From Anaerovibrio slackiae (lineage in GTDB: Bacteria > Bacillota > Negativicutes > Selenomonadales > Selenomonadaceae): 64,000 nt of DNA. Position numbers and translations under genes: made by a program. Shown piece by piece: positions 62,128 through 64,000 of this stretch (position 1 is the stretch's first letter; the number at the start of each line of letters is the position of its first letter). The notes beneath the pieces were generated by a model. That model saw only the letters and a list, made by a program, of their open reading frames with translations. It was not told the origin of the DNA and searched no databases. The stretch is from positions 1 through 64,000 of the forward strand of contig NZ_VUNR01000001.1 in NCBI RefSeq assembly GCF_009695585.1. Reading direction: 5' to 3'.

Positions 62128-62200
62128 GGGAAGGTAAATTCGGACAGGCTGCTGCCGCATGGGCAGTGCCTGCAAAATCATGGAAAATGAGGTGCAGATA

Positions 62201-63418
62201 TTGAGTGGGTTGAGAAAATTTGCTTCTTCCCGGGGCTGCAGGGATTTGATTGTAATGGCAGTTGTGGCAGAGGCATTTTTTGTGGCACTGTCGCCTGTGG
62301 TGGCTGAAATCGCCCTGCTGCTGGGATTTGCCGTGTATTTATTCCGCTGGAAATTTGACAGCGGCTATCATTACCGCAAAAGCCCGGTTTTTGGCGCCAT
62401 ACTGGTGTTCATGCTGTGCGGCGGGGTATCGGTGTTGGTATCCCCGGACAGGGGCTTCAGTTTTTACAACTGGTACAATCTGGCGGTGGTTTACTGCATG
62501 ACCTTTGTGCTGGTTACGCAGAACGTGACTACCAAGGGCGAAGTGAAGTATATTGCCTATGCCCTGGGGCTGTCAGCTGCTATTGTGGTGGCCTATGGAT
62601 TTTTTCAGTATACCTTTGGCATTGATACCAGCGAGATGAAGTGGGTTGATGGCGAGGCTTTTCCCGAGCTGAGAAAAAGGGTGTTTTCCACCTGGGAAAA
62701 TCCCAATATTCTGGCAGCATATCTTGATATTGTCATCTGCGTCCTTTTGGGGCTTTTGGCAAAGCTGGAGGACAAAACTACGCGTATCTGGCTGGGCGGT
62801 GCCATAGTGGCATGTCTTGCCTGCCTTGCTATGACTTATGCCCGGGGGGCGTTCCTGACTATCGTGGTCATCCTGGCTGGCTACGGCATCCTCAGGGACA
62901 AGCGCATCCTGCTGGCGGTGATTGTGGTGATTGCCGGGATTTTGCTTTTGGACCCGGTGCTTTTGGAGCGTATGAAGACTGCTTTTTCCGTGGCGGATAC
63001 ATCATCTGAGATGCGCATCGCCATGTGGGAAAGCACGGTGCAGATGATTATGGACCATCCTTTGCTTGGCATCGGCTGGGGAGCTTACTGGATGGTTTAT
63101 CCGCTGTATGATACATATATTGTGGATGGCAGCGTGACCTTGGTTCATGCTCACAACATCTATCTGAATTATCCGGCAGAAATCGGTCTTCTGGGCGGTG
63201 CGGCGTTTTTTGTCTATTTCTTCAAATCTATGGGTGTGGCGCTGTTCAATCGGCGCGTGTTGCCTAACAAGGCCATGGAAGGGCTGCTTCTGGGGCTGGG
63301 GCTTGCCCTGGTTTCTGTTGCCCTCAATGGTGTGACGGATGATGTGCTGTTCAACATACCGTCTTCCATGCTTTTGTGGCTGATGTGCGGCCTGATATTT
63401 GTCATCAGGCGCCTGTAG
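62201..63418 (+). CDS. O-antigen ligase family membrane protein (Wzy/WaaL-like)
   Basis: Polytopic protein of 405 residues and about eleven helices with the periplasmic loop and Wzy_C-like core (STWENPNILAAYLDIVIC, LLGIGWGAYWMVYP, VHAHNIYLNYPAEIGLLGG). It probably transfers or polymerises surface polysaccharide on a lipid or protein. The TTG at 62201 with GAGGTG 6 nt upstream is preferred; ATGs at 62159 and 62180 lack sites. No other polysaccharide genes are close, so a ligase acting on an LPS or glycoprotein system elsewhere is likely. Confidence 0.85.
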   Translation: MSGLRKFASSRGCRDLIVMAVVAEAFFVALSPVVAEIALLLGFAVYLFRWKFDSGYHYRKSPVFGAILVFMLCGGVSVLVSPDRGFSFYNWYNLAVVYCMTFVLVTQNVTTKGEVKYIAYALGLSAAIVVAYGFFQYTFGIDTSEMKWVDGEAFPELRKRVFSTWENPNILAAYLDIVICVLLGLLAKLEDKTTRIWLGGAIVACLACLAMTYARGAFLTIVVILAGYGILRDKRILLAVIVVIAGILLLDPVLLERMKTAFSVADTSSEMRIAMWESTVQMIMDHPLLGIGWGAYWMVYPLYDTYIVDGSVTLVHAHNIYLNYPAEIGLLGGAAFFVYFFKSMGVALFNRRVLPNKAMEGLLLGLGLALVSVALNGVTDDVLFNIPSSMLLWLMCGLIFVIRRL

Positions 63419-63501
63419 TGCTTGTCGTGAGCAATATTGTTGCGAAGCTGCGTTGTTGTAAATAAATGTTATTGTACTTGTTGGCAGGAGTTGGATAGTG
63501 T

Positions 63502-64000
63502 ATGGAAATCAGGCTGGATTGTGATGGGCCGATAGGCGTCATGGATAGCGGTATGGGTGGCATCAGCGTGCTCAGGGAGCTGGCAGGGCTGCTGCCCCAT
63601 GAGAATTTTGTGTTTTATGGCGATTCTGCCAATGCACCCTATGGCAGCCGCAGCACGGAGAAAATTTATCAGCTGACGGAGCAGGTGGTGCAGAAGCTTT
63701 TAAAGCGTGGCGTAAAGGCTGTGGTGATTGCCTGCAATACTGCCAGCAGTGCGGCAGGGGCAAGGCTTCGGGCGGAGTATCCTGAGCTGCCCATCGTGGC
63801 GATTGAACCGGCACTGAAACCGGCTGTGATTGCCTGTCCCGGTGGCAGGGTGGTAGTGCTGGCAACGGAAGCAACCCTGCGTGAGCGGAAGTTTGCGAGG
63901 CTTTTGACGGAATGGCAGGGAAAGGCGGAGATTATCAAGCTGCCTTTGCCGGGGCTGCCGGAGTTTGTGGAGCGGGGGGAGCTGGATTCGCCGCAGCTGC
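63502..64000 (+). CDS. murI: Glutamate racemase (5' part, cut by the window)
   Basis: Supplies D-glutamate for peptidoglycan. The visible 166 residues have IGVMDSGMGGISVLREL with catalytic-site D15 and S16, GDSANAPYGSRS, and the first catalytic cysteine C78 in VVIACNTAS. CAGGAG lies upstream of ATG 63502. The second catalytic Cys and C-terminus lie outside. Confidence 0.95.
   Translation, partial: MEIRLDCDGPIGVMDSGMGGISVLRELAGLLPHENFVFYGDSANAPYGSRSTEKIYQLTEQVVQKLLKRGVKAVVIACNTASSAAGARLRAEYPELPIVAIEPALKPAVIACPGGRVVVLATEATLRERKFARLLTEWQGKAEIIKLPLPGLPEFVERGELDSPQL

Overview
The window is chromosomal DNA from a diderm (Gram-negative-type) Firmicute of the Negativicutes, most likely a Selenomonas/Anaerovibrio/Mitsuokella-like member of the Selenomonadales. 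The evidence is a combination seldom seen elsewhere: Firmicute features (FapR, FabK instead of FabI, a tyrosine T-box, RqcH, the pyrH-frr-uppS-cdsA-dxr-rseP-ispG-proS order, frequent TTG starts behind strong AGGAGG sites) together with envelope genes of diderms (complete minCDE next to mreBCD, an AcrAB-type RND pump, an O-antigen-ligase-like protein) and an anaerobe's [FeFe] hydrogenase. The species call is inference; no rRNA or tRNA lies in the window.

Layout. 1-1.7 kb: outward promoter at the left edge, an IS605-like hairpin, a 1-Cys peroxiredoxin and YaaA, then a frameshifted gene scrap. 1.9-5.5 kb: a two-gene hydrogenase unit (NuoF/GltD-type flavoprotein plus HydA). 5.6-11.4 kb: HAD phosphatase, 3D-domain wall protein, a minus-strand corA unit with a 59-residue Phd/YefM-like antitoxin, TetR regulator, TVP38 protein, acyltransferase. 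11.5-20.7 kb: shape and division block DUF4321-maf-radC-mreBCD-mrdA-minCDE-rodA. 20.7-24.8 kb: TIGR03960 radical-SAM protein, DUF2344 protein, RNase G. 25-36 kb: rpsB-tsf-pyrH-frr, a PASTA-like ORF, a 56-residue ferredoxin, uppS-cdsA-dxr-rseP-ispG-proS, DUF177-rpmF. 36.5-45.4 kb: fatty-acid synthesis fapR-plsX-fabH-fabK-fabD-fabG-acpP-(fabK-like)-fabF, then rnc. 45.5-54.4 kb: MBL hydrolase, RND pump, recA-recX, guaA. 54.6-60.1 kb: ACT/UPF0210 pair, nth, short ArgA-type GNAT, Tyr T-box-aroF-tyrA. 60.2-64 kb: rqcH (minus), O-antigen-ligase-like gene, start of murI.

The most interesting element is the 5' leader of corA (about 8361-8657, minus strand). It encodes a 34-residue peptide with a strong ribosome-binding site and an alternating acidic/proline N-terminus (MDAGPEPQDKP...), the arrangement seen in enterobacterial MgtL. 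The peptide ORF contains the 5' arm of a 19-nt long-range helix. The 3' arm of that helix can alternatively pair with the corA Shine-Dalgarno. This supports a complete attenuation model for a magnesium-sensing leader in a Negativicute, which I have not seen described.

Other regulatory sites readable directly are a TetR-type palindrome between the -35 and -10 of the tetR gene, a FapR-like box just after the fapR promoter, the Tyr T-box, and inverted repeats at the O-antigen-ligase-like, UPF0210 and peroxiredoxin promoters. Most of the window is ordinary core genome. Nothing was compared with a database; family names come from recognised motifs and gene order.
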